Made by a program: the position numbers and the translations under genes. A DNA stretch of 64,000 nt, taken from NCBI GenBank assembly GCA_947624965.1, contig CANQMN010000009.1, positions 19,887 to 83,886 of the forward strand, read 5' to 3'. This DNA is from an uncultured Clostridia bacterium. GTDB taxonomy: Bacteria; Bacillota; Clostridia; Christensenellales; Borkfalkiaceae. Positions 26,039 to 34,246 of the stretch are shown here, one piece after another. Below the pieces are notes generated by a model, which saw nothing but the letters and a program-made list of their open reading frames with translations, had not been told where the DNA came from and did no database searches. Positions within the stretch are counted from its first letter, which is position 1, and every line of letters begins with the position of its first letter.

Positions 26039-27850
26039 TTACTCCAAGACCGCCTTGATGCGGCGGATGCCCGCCGAGGAGGATTGCTCCTTCACGATGC
26101 GGAAATGTCCCAAAACGCCCGTATGCTCTACGTGCGGTCCGCCGCACATCTCCTTGGAAAATTCGCCGATGGAATACGTTTTTACGACTTCGCCGTACTT
26201 GGAATCGAACACGCCGACGAAATTCTGCGCCCGCGCCTCCGCGAGCGACATCTCCTTATATACGACGGGGATATCCTCTTTGATCTTCTCGTTGACGAGA
26301 TCCTCCACCGCCTTCACTTCCTCGGGCGTCATGGCGCGGTCGAAATTAAAGTCGAAGCGCATCCGCTCGTCGTTGATGTTGGAGCCCTTCTGGTTGCAGT
26401 CGGGCGAGAGGACGGCTTTTAATGCGGCGTTGAGCAGGTGCGTCGCCGTGTGATATTTCGTCGCCGTCTCGGAATGCGATTCGAGCCCGCCCTTCGCCTG
26501 TCCTTTTTCGAGCGCGCGGCTCTTCTCCTGATGTTCCTTGAACGCCGCTTCAAAGCCCGCCCTGTCCACCGTGAGCCCCGCCTCCGCGGCGAGCTCCTCG
26601 GTGAGTTCCAGCGGGAAGCCGAACGTATCGTACAGCCTGAACGCCGCCTTGCCGCCGATGACCTTCTCGGGAACGTAGGCGGGGTTGCTCTTCGCCATGA
26701 ACTCGTTCTTGCGCGCGATGCCCTGCAAGCACTTCTCGAACTCCTTCATGCCCGAGACGAGCGTCGCCTCGAACCGCTCCGTCTCCTTCTTCATCTCGTC
26801 GAGGATCTCCGCCTCTTTCTCGGCGAGGAGGGGATAGGAATCGTCGTAGACCTCGTGGATATAGATCTTGGCGACGTCCTGCATGGCGTCCGAAGGGACG
26901 CCGAGCTTGCGGCAGTAGCGGATGGCGCGGCGCATGATGCGGCGCAGGATATACCCCGCGCCCACGTTGGAGGGCTGGATGCCGTTTCTGTCGCCGATGA
27001 GCATGACCGTCGTGCGGGTGTGGTCCGCGATGATGCGCATCGCCCTCTGCGCCTCGCCGCCGTCGTCGTACTTCTTGCCCGAGAGCTCTTCCAACTTGGC
27101 GAGCACGGAGGCAAAGAGGTCGGTCTTATAGGCGTCGTGGAGCCCGTTCAGAAAGAGCAACATCCTGTCGAAACCGAACCCCGTGTCCACATTTCCGCGC
27201 CCCAAGGGCTCGTAGCCCGTCTCCGTCTTTTTGTATTGCATGTAGACGTCGTTGCCGATCTCCACGTAGTCGTCGGGGAATACGGGGTCCTCCTTGCTCC
27301 CGTCGATGGGATAGAACCACTCGTTGTCGGGTCCGCAGGGGGTGCCCACGGTACCTTCGAGCTCCCACCAGTTATCTTCCTTGGGAAGATAGTAGACGTG
27401 CTCGGGCTTGATGCCGAGCCCGATGAGAAGTTCAGCGGTCTCCGTGTCGCGCGGGGCGGCGCTGTTGCCCTCGAATACCGTCGTGCACAGCTTGTCCTTG
27501 TCCAGCCCGAACACTTCGGTGAGGAGCCCGAACGTCCACGCCGTCTTTTCCTTCTTGAAATAATCGCCGAGCGACCAGTTCCCCATCATCTCGAAGAAGG
27601 TGAAGTGGGACGCGTCGCCCACGCTGTCGATATCCACCGTGCGGACGCACCCCTGCACGTTGCAGAGGCGTTTCCCCGCGGGGTGCGGCTTGCCGAGGAG
27701 ATAGGGCATGAGCGGCTGCATCCCCGCCACGTTGAACATGACGCCCGTGGAGCCGTCGCCGATGAGGGACACCGCGCCGATATCGACGTGTCCCTTGGAT
27801 TTATAGTAGTCGAGCCATTTTTGCCGAAGCTGTTTCCCTGTGATCTTCAT
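26039..27850 (-). CDS. alaS: Alanyl-tRNA synthetase, short form without C-terminal domain
   Basis: AlaRS of 603 residues, where usual bacterial forms have about 870. The aminoacylation core is present (GMQPLMPYLLG, GNWSLGDYFKKE, GTPCGPDNEWFY, GRGNVDTGFGFDRML). The editing domain is also present, with HTATHLL and CGGPHVEHTGVLGHF. The chain ends right after SSSAGIRRIKAV, so the DHHA1/C-Ala domain is missing. The start is ATG 27850; the preceding AGGTCG is weak and 13 bases away. It lies 20 bp after the methyltransferase stop and is probably read through from cysE-cysS. A second AlaRS may exist elsewhere. Confidence 0.9.
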   Translation of the reverse strand: MKITGKQLRQKWLDYYKSKGHVDIGAVSLIGDGSTGVMFNVAGMQPLMPYLLGKPHPAGKRLCNVQGCVRTVDIDSVGDASHFTFFEMMGNWSLGDYFKKEKTAWTFGLLTEVFGLDKDKLCTTVFEGNSAAPRDTETAELLIGLGIKPEHVYYLPKEDNWWELEGTVGTPCGPDNEWFYPIDGSKEDPVFPDDYVEIGNDVYMQYKKTETGYEPLGRGNVDTGFGFDRMLLFLNGLHDAYKTDLFASVLAKLEELSGKKYDDGGEAQRAMRIIADHTRTTVMLIGDRNGIQPSNVGAGYILRRIMRRAIRYCRKLGVPSDAMQDVAKIYIHEVYDDSYPLLAEKEAEILDEMKKETERFEATLVSGMKEFEKCLQGIARKNEFMAKSNPAYVPEKVIGGKAAFRLYDTFGFPLELTEELAAEAGLTVDRAGFEAAFKEHQEKSRALEKGQAKGGLESHSETATKYHTATHLLNAALKAVLSPDCNQKGSNINDERMRFDFNFDRAMTPEEVKAVEDLVNEKIKEDIPVVYKEMSLAEARAQNFVGVFDSKYGEVVKTYSIGEFSKEMCGGPHVEHTGVLGHFRIVKEQSSSAGIRRIKAVLE

Positions 27851-27870
27851 AGTTTTTCTGCGACCTGCCC

Positions 27871-28848
27871 TTAAAATGTTTGTTTTATCATACACGCAAC
27901 TCGGTATGCCAGTTCTATGGGAACAGCATTCCCGATCATCTTGTATGCGTCTCCCAGATTATTATAGTAAAAAATAAAATCATCCGGAAATGTTTGTATT
28001 CGGGCGCATTCCCGCACGCTTAAACGGCGATAGCACGATTCATATCCCGGAACGAAACGCCGAACATTTTTTTCCACGAACTGCATTTTCGGAGCTTGCG
28101 GGTGAATTGGCGCATGCCTTCCACCCGCCTGTATCGTAAAAGATGGCTCGTCCCAATCCCTGACCCGATTGCGAGACATATAAATCGTGGAATAACTGCC
28201 GATAAAGTACTCGTGATTGGGAAACAAACAGTTGTCGCCGTTTGTCTCATTTTTCTCCTTCGCCGGAATTGCGCTGTCTTTTAAGTCCCAGATGGCGGAA
28301 CGAAGCGTTAATATTTTTTTTCCTCGCTCGATTTCCAAGTGCGGCTTGTTCAAGTCTTTTCGTAAACCGATGTAAAATACTCTTCTTCTGTCTTGCGGAA
28401 CACCATAATAGACCGCATTGACAAAATACACTTTTACATCGTACCCCGCATCCGAAAATCCGTTCATGATATTACTTACTGCCTGTTTGTGAATATTCGC
28501 AAGCATACCCGAAACGTTTTCTGCGACGAAAAACATCGGTCTCTTGGCGTACAAAATGCGAATATAATCATAAAACAGTTTTCCTCGTTCATCCTCTATG
28601 CCGCGTAAAGCGCCTGCCTCACTCCAACTTTGGCAAGGCGGTCCTCCTATGATTCCGTCGCAATCCGGAATTTCCTCGACGGGAACAGCCCTGATATCCC
28701 GTTTATCAAGGCGAGTCAAATGATTTTTTTCATACGTTTCCCAAATCGAACTGTCGTACTCATTGGCATATACAACATGAAAGCCCGCCCGCTCGAAGCC
28801 GAGATCCAACCCCCCGGCACCGGAAAACAAACTTACGATATCCATCAT
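27871..28848 (-). CDS. DNA (cytosine-5) methyltransferase, probable GGCC specificity
   Basis: A C5-methyltransferase of 325 residues with all main motifs: [18 protein letters not shown] (I), [16 protein letters not shown] (IV, catalytic Cys), ENVSGM (VI), [10 protein letters not shown] (VIII), [16 protein letters not shown] (IX) and YKMIGNAVP (X). The stretch from [12 protein letters not shown] through [11 protein letters not shown] and the [20 protein letters not shown] region match what I know of M.HaeIII/M.NgoPII, which modify GGCC. The start ATG overlaps the endonuclease stop by four bases (ATGA). The gene is visibly more AT-rich than its neighbours, a sign of transfer. Confidence 0.93.
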   Translation of the reverse strand: MMDIVSLFSGAGGLDLGFERAGFHVVYANEYDSSIWETYEKNHLTRLDKRDIRAVPVEEIPDCDGIIGGPPCQSWSEAGALRGIEDERGKLFYDYIRILYAKRPMFFVAENVSGMLANIHKQAVSNIMNGFSDAGYDVKVYFVNAVYYGVPQDRRRVFYIGLRKDLNKPHLEIERGKKILTLRSAIWDLKDSAIPAKEKNETNGDNCLFPNHEYFIGSYSTIYMSRNRVRDWDEPSFTIQAGGRHAPIHPQAPKMQFVEKNVRRFVPGYESCYRRLSVRECARIQTFPDDFIFYYNNLGDAYKMIGNAVPIELAYRVACMIKQTF

Positions 28849-29687
28849 TTCTCAAATAAAATTACTTTTACGGCTTTCTGTTTCGCGGGATTATTGGGGT
28901 CGCGAATGCTCTTGTTTTCAACTTTTACGCCAACTGTGGCTTCCAAGGCCTTCCTTTCTTCATGAGGAAAAGAATTATATTTTTCCGAGTTTATGATCGC
29001 CAGCAAGTGAAAATCTTTTCCTCTATCGAAGGAATACAAATTTTTGAAAACGCGCAAAGGGTTCTCAATATGCCACATCCCGCGAATTCGCAAATAGGTG
29101 ATCCCCAACGGGTCCACCCTATTCACGCGCCCAAGTTCTTTTGTGCTTTCGTCGAATTCTATATCGGGGATTTCGAGTACGCCGGATTTGATTTGCTGTT
29201 TTATCCTTTCGTAAACGTCTTTTTCGGCGGCATAATCTTCGCCATAACAAAAACACAACTGTTTGATCGAAGTATCGTCTACCACCCCAACGGCATAGAG
29301 AAGCGCCTTTTCCGTCCATTTGCCTCCGTCGCAGTTACGGCAGGCTTGATTTAACATATGATCTTCCCGATATAATTTAGCCTTCGGATAAGAACTGTTC
29401 AACGCTAATGCGGAGCCGGGATTTTCTATTTTCTTCACTTCGATCGCGTCTCCGCTTTTCAAAATCATATCGGGCGGATTGTTTTGATTTCCCAAATAAG
29501 AAAAAACTTCGCTGTGTGCACGGGCAGAGCCCTCTTCACTCGCTTCATAACAGCCGGCAAATGAGTCTTTGATAAAATGCTCCAATGCCTCGCCCATATT
29601 ATTTGCACGGTTTTTTGCGTGATAATGCCTTCCGGTGTCATATACCTTGCAGTTGATGATATTGATAATCGCTTGAATTATGTTCAT
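28845..29687 (-). CDS. Type II restriction endonuclease, NgoPII-like (GGCC)
   Basis: This 280-residue protein fits the NgoPII restriction enzyme family, whose known members cut GGCC. It has a plausible PD-(D/E)xK core at [19 protein letters not shown] (Asp, then E-V-K) and a CRNCDGGKW zinc-like stretch. Start ATG 29687 follows GAGAGACAAAAG. It lies 27 bp after the cysS stop and is overlapped by the methyltransferase start. Endonuclease first, methyltransferase second. Base composition is low in G+C compared with flanking genes. Confidence 0.85.
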   Translation of the reverse strand: MNIIQAIINIINCKVYDTGRHYHAKNRANNMGEALEHFIKDSFAGCYEASEEGSARAHSEVFSYLGNQNNPPDMILKSGDAIEVKKIENPGSALALNSSYPKAKLYREDHMLNQACRNCDGGKWTEKALLYAVGVVDDTSIKQLCFCYGEDYAAEKDVYERIKQQIKSGVLEIPDIEFDESTKELGRVNRVDPLGITYLRIRGMWHIENPLRVFKNLYSFDRGKDFHLLAIINSEKYNSFPHEERKALEATVGVKVENKSIRDPNNPAKQKAVKVILFEK

Positions 29688-29714
29688 CTTTTGTCTCTCG
29701 CCTCGCTCTCATCA

Positions 29715-31100
29715 CTATATTTTGGTAAGAGTATATCCTTCCTTGCTGTCCTTCACGGCGTAGCCCAGTTCTTTTAATTTTTCGCGCAGTTCGTCGGACT
29801 TCGCCCAATCCTTGCTCTTGCGGGCTTCCCACCGCTCTTCGGCGATCGCCTTGACTTCGGCGGGCGCTTCCTCCTCTTTCGCGTATTTTCCGAGGTATTC
29901 CGCGGCGTCCCGCTTGAACAGCCCCAAAAGGGAATACGTTTCGCGGATCTGGTTGGTGATGCGCCTTGCGCGCGCGTCCCCCTCCGCAAGCAGGCGGGAA
30001 GCCTCCTTGAAATAGCCGTAAAGGTCGGCGATCGCGCGGGCGGTGTTGAAGTCGTCGCTCATCGCCTCGTCGAATTTTTCGTCGATCGCCGCTTCCTTGC
30101 CCGTCTCTCCGGGGAACGCCCGTTCCGCCGCCGCGATGACGCCGTAAAAGCGGACGAGATGGGCTTCCGCATCCGAAAAGAAGCTGTCCGTGATGTTGAC
30201 GTCGCCGCGATAATTCGCCGAGAGCAGCGCGAATTTGAGCGCCTCCGCCGAATAGCGGTCGAGCACGTCCGAGAGGAGCAGGACGTTCCCGAGCGATTTG
30301 GACATCTTTTGTCCGTTGATCTTGATGAGCCCGTTGTGCGTCCAATAGTTTGCGAACCGCTTGCCCGTGAGCGATTCCGTCTGCGCGATCTCGTTCTCGT
30401 GATGGGGAAAGACGAGGTCGCGCCCGCCGCCGTGAATATCGATTTGGTCGCCGAACGCGGCGCGGTTCATTGCCGAACACTCGATATGCCAGCCCGGTCT
30501 GCCCTTGCCCCACGGGGAATCCCACGCGATCTCCCCCGCCTTCGCCGCCTTCCAGAGGGCGAAGTCGTAGGCGTTCTTCTTCGCCTCGTCGTTTTCGACG
30601 CGCACGCCGTCGAGCATGTCCTCCTTGCTTCTGCCCGAGAGCTGTCCGTAAGAGGGACAGCTGTCCACGTCGAAGTACACGTCGCCGTTTTGGGCGGCAT
30701 AGGCGTGTCCCCCGTCGATGAGCGCTTGGATGAAGGAGATGATGTTGCCGATGTTCTCCGTCGCTTTGAGCCAGACGGTGGGCTCGCCGATCTCGGCGCG
30801 CCGCATCGCGCCGTCGATGTTTTCTATCATCATGGCGGCGTATTTGTCCGCGGGAATGCCCGTCTCGTGCGACTTTGCGATGATCTTATCGTCTACGTCG
30901 GTATAATTGCGCGCGTACAGGACTTCGTAGCCCTTCTTTTCGAGAAAGTTGCGAAAGACGTCGTACACGAGCGCCTGAAAGGCGTGTCCGATGTGGGCTT
31001 CGCCCGAAACGGTGATGCCGCAGGCGTACATCTTCACCTTGCCGGGGGTCAGGGGGACGAACTCCTCCTTTCTTCTTGTCAGCGAATTATAAATTTTCAT
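29715..31100 (-). CDS. cysS: Cysteinyl-tRNA synthetase
   Basis: CysRS of 461 residues. It has MYACGITVSGEAHIGHAF at the start (a variant of CGPTVY...HIGH; the Cys is a zinc ligand), RPGWHIECSAMN, the zinc region DLVFPHHENE and the KMSKS loop GQKMSKSLGN. Length is typical. ATG 31100 follows GAGGAAG and overlaps the end of cysE by 14 bases. The cysE-cysS pair is common in Firmicutes and links cysteine supply with charging. Confidence 0.96.
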   Translation of the reverse strand: MKIYNSLTRRKEEFVPLTPGKVKMYACGITVSGEAHIGHAFQALVYDVFRNFLEKKGYEVLYARNYTDVDDKIIAKSHETGIPADKYAAMMIENIDGAMRRAEIGEPTVWLKATENIGNIISFIQALIDGGHAYAAQNGDVYFDVDSCPSYGQLSGRSKEDMLDGVRVENDEAKKNAYDFALWKAAKAGEIAWDSPWGKGRPGWHIECSAMNRAAFGDQIDIHGGGRDLVFPHHENEIAQTESLTGKRFANYWTHNGLIKINGQKMSKSLGNVLLLSDVLDRYSAEALKFALLSANYRGDVNITDSFFSDAEAHLVRFYGVIAAAERAFPGETGKEAAIDEKFDEAMSDDFNTARAIADLYGYFKEASRLLAEGDARARRITNQIRETYSLLGLFKRDAAEYLGKYAKEEEAPAEVKAIAEERWEARKSKDWAKSDELREKLKELGYAVKDSKEGYTLTKI

Positions 31101-31644
31101 GTTCTTCCTCTTTGCCGCCGCGGATCTTCACGACGCGCCCCGGAACGCCCACGACGGTCGCATACGGGGGGACCTCTCCGAGCACGACCGCGCCCGCGCC
31201 GATGCGCGCGCCCTCGCCCACGGTAAACCCGCCCAAAACTTTTGCACCGCACGCGATGACGGCGTTCTTTTTGACGGTGGGGTGGCGTTTTCCCCTTTCC
31301 TTGCCCGTGCCGCCCAGCGTTACGCCCTGATAGATGACGACGCCCGCCTCGACCTCTGCCGTCTCGCCGATGACGACGCCCGCGCCGTGGTCGATGAACA
31401 CGCCCGGCGCGATCTTCGCCGCGGGATGGATCTCGATGCCCGTGCGCCGCTTCGCCCATTCGGAGACCGCCCGCGCGAGAAATTTCAGGCGGATGCGGTA
31501 CAAAAACGCGGCGCGGCGGTGCCAGACGAGGGCGCGGACGCCCGGGTAGAGCAGCCATGTTTCCGCCGCATTGCGGGCGGCGGGGTCGTTTTTCAGCGCG
31601 GCGGCGATATCGGCGCGGAGACTTTTGAACATCATCTCGTACAT
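31087..31644 (-). CDS. cysE: Serine O-acetyltransferase
   Basis: CysE makes O-acetylserine, the cysteine precursor. The 185-residue product has the short N-terminal helical domain and a left-handed beta-helix with TGIEIHPAAKIAPGVFIDHG, GVTLGGTGKERGKRHP (active-site region) and GAGAVVLGEVPPYATVVGVP. It overlaps cysS by 14 bases. No Shine-Dalgarno is clear before ATG 31644; a second ATG three codons in is possible. Confidence 0.92.
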   Translation of the reverse strand: MYEMMFKSLRADIAAALKNDPAARNAAETWLLYPGVRALVWHRRAAFLYRIRLKFLARAVSEWAKRRTGIEIHPAAKIAPGVFIDHGAGVVIGETAEVEAGVVIYQGVTLGGTGKERGKRHPTVKKNAVIACGAKVLGGFTVGEGARIGAGAVVLGEVPPYATVVGVPGRVVKIRGGKEEEHENL

Positions 31645-31674
31645 CTTATGCCGCCGCGGCCGCCGCGCGGAACG

Positions 31675-32298
31675 TCAGCCCCGCTTGATGGGTAAATTCT
31701 CGATCTTATATTCCGCGAGACACGCATCCCGCATCTCCTCGTTGAAGAGCTGCTGCGAGATGAGATACTCGCACACGATGTCCCGCACGCTTGCGTGGTC
31801 GAGCGAGAAGCCGCACACCGCGAGCAGGTTGTTCGCGTCCTGCAACTGCATGCGGCAGACGAGCGCGAGCGCGAGCACGGTGTTCTTTTCGGGATACAGC
31901 TTCCCCTTTACGATGCGCCGCCAGAACGCGGGCTCGACCGTGAGTTTTGCCCCCGCGCTCTCCGCCGTCTCATTGTAGCGGGCGAGCGTCGCGGGGAGGA
32001 TCTTCGCGAAGGTATACTTGCGGAACCTGTCCCGCACGCGCTCCGTGAACGGGATAAACGAAAAGCAGAACGTGAAATCGGTGTCCGCGAGCCCCTCTTT
32101 CAGCCGTGCGAGGAGCGCGTCCTTCTCCTTTTGGCAAGAAAGGCGCATGGCGTCCGACGGGCGGCGGGTAATGTTGCCGTCCTTGGCGAGATAGAGCATC
32201 TCGGGCATCTCGTACCCTTCGAGCGCGGAGATCTTCACATAGTCGGAATACCGCGCGCAAAAGTATTCGTCCAGCCCTTCGAGAAAGTTGCGTTCCAT
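31675..32298 (-). CDS. Hypothetical protein with C-terminal XRE-like helical domain
   Basis: Not firmly recognised. Of its 207 residues, the C-terminal part about 120-190 (FWRRIVKGKLYPEKNTVLAL, then CRMQLQDANNLLAVCGFSLD) resembles a degenerate helix-turn-helix domain that I have seen attached to various Clostridia proteins. The N-terminal half is helical with no motif. I start it at ATG 32298. There is no ribosome site, and the -10 element ends 7 bases before this ATG, so it is probably leaderless. It lies 30 bp upstream of cysE and may be co-transcribed. Confidence 0.65.
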   Translation of the reverse strand: MERNFLEGLDEYFCARYSDYVKISALEGYEMPEMLYLAKDGNITRRPSDAMRLSCQKEKDALLARLKEGLADTDFTFCFSFIPFTERVRDRFRKYTFAKILPATLARYNETAESAGAKLTVEPAFWRRIVKGKLYPEKNTVLALALVCRMQLQDANNLLAVCGFSLDHASVRDIVCEYLISQQLFNEEMRDACLAEYKIENLPIKRG

Positions 32299-32305
32299 AT
32301 CGGAT

Positions 32306-32334
32306 ATTCTACCATTATATCCCGAAAAACGCAA
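32306..32334 (-). promoter_or_regulatory. Promoter placed for a leaderless transcript (31675-32298 gene)
   Basis: On the minus strand TTGCGT (32329-32334) and TAGAAT (32306-32311) are 17 bp apart. Seven bases separate TAGAAT from the ATG. A second TATAAT lies 8 bases further upstream but has no good -35. Confidence 0.55.
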
Positions 32335-32449
32335 TCGTTTTCAAAGCGCAAATGAAAAAGTTCCGCGCACGCGCGTCCCCTTTCTATGCGCGCCCGCACG
32401 CGGGAGCGTTTCGCAAAATGATAGATTTGTATCAATACATTCGTATAAA

Positions 32450-32530
32450 TGTTAAAAACTAACATGTTTAACATTAAATATAGTGAGCAGAGCGGGTTTT
32501 TTCACAATATTTTACAAAATTTTTTGTGAA
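32450..32530. promoter_or_regulatory. Two inverted repeats upstream of the DeoR gene, candidate operators
   Basis: TGTTAAA (32450-32456) with TTTAACA (32467-32473), and TTCACAA (32501-32507) with TTGTGAA (32524-32530). The second ends 6 bp before the -35 hexamer. Autoregulation by the DeoR protein is plausible. The gap 32299-32592 holds these, the two promoters and otherwise A/T-rich DNA. Confidence 0.5.
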
Positions 32531-32535
32531 TTCGC

Positions 32536-32564
32536 TTGCCAAGGAATATATTTTGTGTTAATAT
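32536..32564 (+). promoter_or_regulatory. Sigma-A promoter of the DeoR gene
   Basis: TTGCCA (32536-32541) and TAATAT (32559-32564) are 17 bp apart. The ATG at 32593 follows GGAG. Confidence 0.7.
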
Positions 32565-32592
32565 CTGTACAGAATAAAATTCGGAGTGCGTT

Positions 32593-33351
32593 ATGAAAAG
32601 GGAAAGAATTGAAGAAATCGCCGCCCTTCTCGACAAGCGCGGCAAGCTCTCCTTGGAACAGTTGGACGACTTTTTCCCCGAAGTGTCGCAAATGACGCTT
32701 CGCCGCGATCTGTATCAGCTCGAACAGGCGGGGCGCATCATCCGCGTCCGCGGCGGCGCGATGTCGGTAAAGGAAGTGCAGAAGGTCTCGGGCGAGCCCT
32801 ATGTCCAGAAAACAGTGATCCATCCCGACGAAAAAATGCGCATCGCCCAGAAGGCGGCAAGCCTCATCGAGCCCAACTGCTCCCTCTTTATGGACGGCGG
32901 CACGACGGCGCTCTCCCTCGCGAAGGAACTGCCCGACGTGTGCATCCATGTGTTCACCAACGGGCTCGCGGTCGCCATCGAGCTTGCGCAGAAAAAGAAC
33001 CTCAACATTACTTTGCTCGGCGGACAGGTGATGAAGGACAATCTCTCCACCGCTTCCCCCGTGGCAAAATCGTATTTTGAAGAGACGAACTTCGAGCTCG
33101 CGATCATCTCCGCCTCCGCCTTTACGCCCGAGATCGGCTTCTCGTGCAGTTCCATGGTGGAAGCCGACCTCTTGAAGATGGCGCGCAAGAAGGCGAAGTC
33201 CCTCTACATGATGCTCGACAGCTCGAAGATCGGCAAGATCATGCCGCACACCTTCGCGCGCATCGACGATATCGATGTGCTCATCACGGACGACGCGTTC
33301 CCGCCCGAACTCAAAGAGCTGTTCACGCAGAGAAATATCGTCGTCATGTGA
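32593..33351 (+). CDS. DeoR-family transcriptional regulator
   Basis: A 252-residue repressor-type protein. The N-terminal winged helix is MKRERIEEIAALLDKRGKLS followed by SQMTLRRDLYQLEQAGRIIR. The C-terminal sugar-phosphate-sensing (DeoRC) domain shows FMDGGTTALSLAKEL, TLLGGQVM, and DSSKIGK. Such regulators respond to sugar phosphates. No metabolic target is adjacent; the nearby inverted repeats suggest autoregulation. ATG 32593 follows GGAG. It is flanked by its own promoter and terminator. Confidence 0.92.
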   Translation: MKRERIEEIAALLDKRGKLSLEQLDDFFPEVSQMTLRRDLYQLEQAGRIIRVRGGAMSVKEVQKVSGEPYVQKTVIHPDEKMRIAQKAASLIEPNCSLFMDGGTTALSLAKELPDVCIHVFTNGLAVAIELAQKKNLNITLLGGQVMKDNLSTASPVAKSYFEETNFELAIISASAFTPEIGFSCSSMVEADLLKMARKKAKSLYMMLDSSKIGKIMPHTFARIDDIDVLITDDAFPPELKELFTQRNIVVM

Positions 33352-33390
33352 GCGTTCCGCACGAATATCCCGCCCCGCGCGGGCGAAAAA

Positions 33391-33417
33391 AGAGAGGCAA
33401 GTTGCCTCTCTTTTTTT
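33391..33417. terminator. Terminator of the DeoR gene (bidirectional)
   Basis: AGAGAGGC pairs with GCCTCTCT around AAGTT. T7 follows, and an A-run precedes. The convergent gene's stop is at its right edge. Confidence 0.88.
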
Positions 33418-34180
33418 ACCGATCTTTTTCGGGCTTGTCCGCTTTCGGCGCGGACTTCTTTTTGCCCATGCGCGCCGTGAAGCTGTCCTTGGCGGCGGCG
33501 AGCTGTTCCCTGAATTCGGAGAGTTTCTCGAACGGGAACACGAAGCCGACCTTCTCCTTTGCCGCCTCGCGCTTTTCGCGCAGCGTCTCTTTGAGCTTTT
33601 CGTAGTGGACGACGATGCCGTGCTCGCAGGCAAACTTCTTCATGCGCGCCGCAAGGTGCAGCGAGTGCCCCAGATCGACGAAGAACACGCCGAAGAAGAT
33701 GCCCACGACGAAGGCGAACTCGATGTGATGCACGAACCAACGAACCGCTTCGATGACGGGCTCGTCGATGACGAAATAGAAGAACGCCGAGACGAGCAGC
33801 CAAAACAGCGAGAACAGCGGGCAGATGATGCCCTGGATATTCCCCCAACGGTTGGAATAGTCCCAAAGTTTGATCTTCATCCCCTTGATGAAGATGAGCC
33901 CCGCGATGTATTCGATGAGCGTCATGGCGACCCCCATGATGAGGATGATGAGCACGGCGTCCAGCCACGCGTAGCCCGTGTCCATCGGGATGCGCGAGAT
34001 GCCGAAAAGCCCCGCCACGCCGAACCCGTACAGCGGAAGATAGGGTCCCGTCAGAAAGCCGGGGTTGATCCACTTCTTCGCCGTGAAAAAGCGGCGGAAG
34101 AGCACTTCGAGGCACCAGCCGAACACACTGCCCACGAAGAACAGAAAGGCAACGACCAAAACAGCGTCGATAAAACTCAT
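33416..34180 (-). CDS. Putative ABC-transporter type IV (CmpB-like) membrane protein
   Basis: A 254-residue membrane protein with five to six helices. FFVGSVFGWCLEVLFRRFF and KWINPGFLTGPYLPLYGFG are the hallmark of the family named putative ABC-transporter type IV (CmpB). The true function is unknown. The C-terminal 80 residues are charged and probably cytosolic, ending in a Lys-rich tail. ATG 34180 follows GAGGAAAAAAG. It lies 66 bp downstream of hppA on the same strand. Confidence 0.82.
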   Translation of the reverse strand: MSFIDAVLVVAFLFFVGSVFGWCLEVLFRRFFTAKKWINPGFLTGPYLPLYGFGVAGLFGISRIPMDTGYAWLDAVLIILIMGVAMTLIEYIAGLIFIKGMKIKLWDYSNRWGNIQGIICPLFSLFWLLVSAFFYFVIDEPVIEAVRWFVHHIEFAFVVGIFFGVFFVDLGHSLHLAARMKKFACEHGIVVHYEKLKETLREKREAAKEKVGFVFPFEKLSEFREQLAAAKDSFTARMGKKKSAPKADKPEKDR

Positions 34181-34246
34181 ATCTTTTTTCCTCTGTAAAC
34201 GAAGCCCCTCTCCGCGGAGAGGGGCTCCCCTTTTTTGTTTTTTGCT

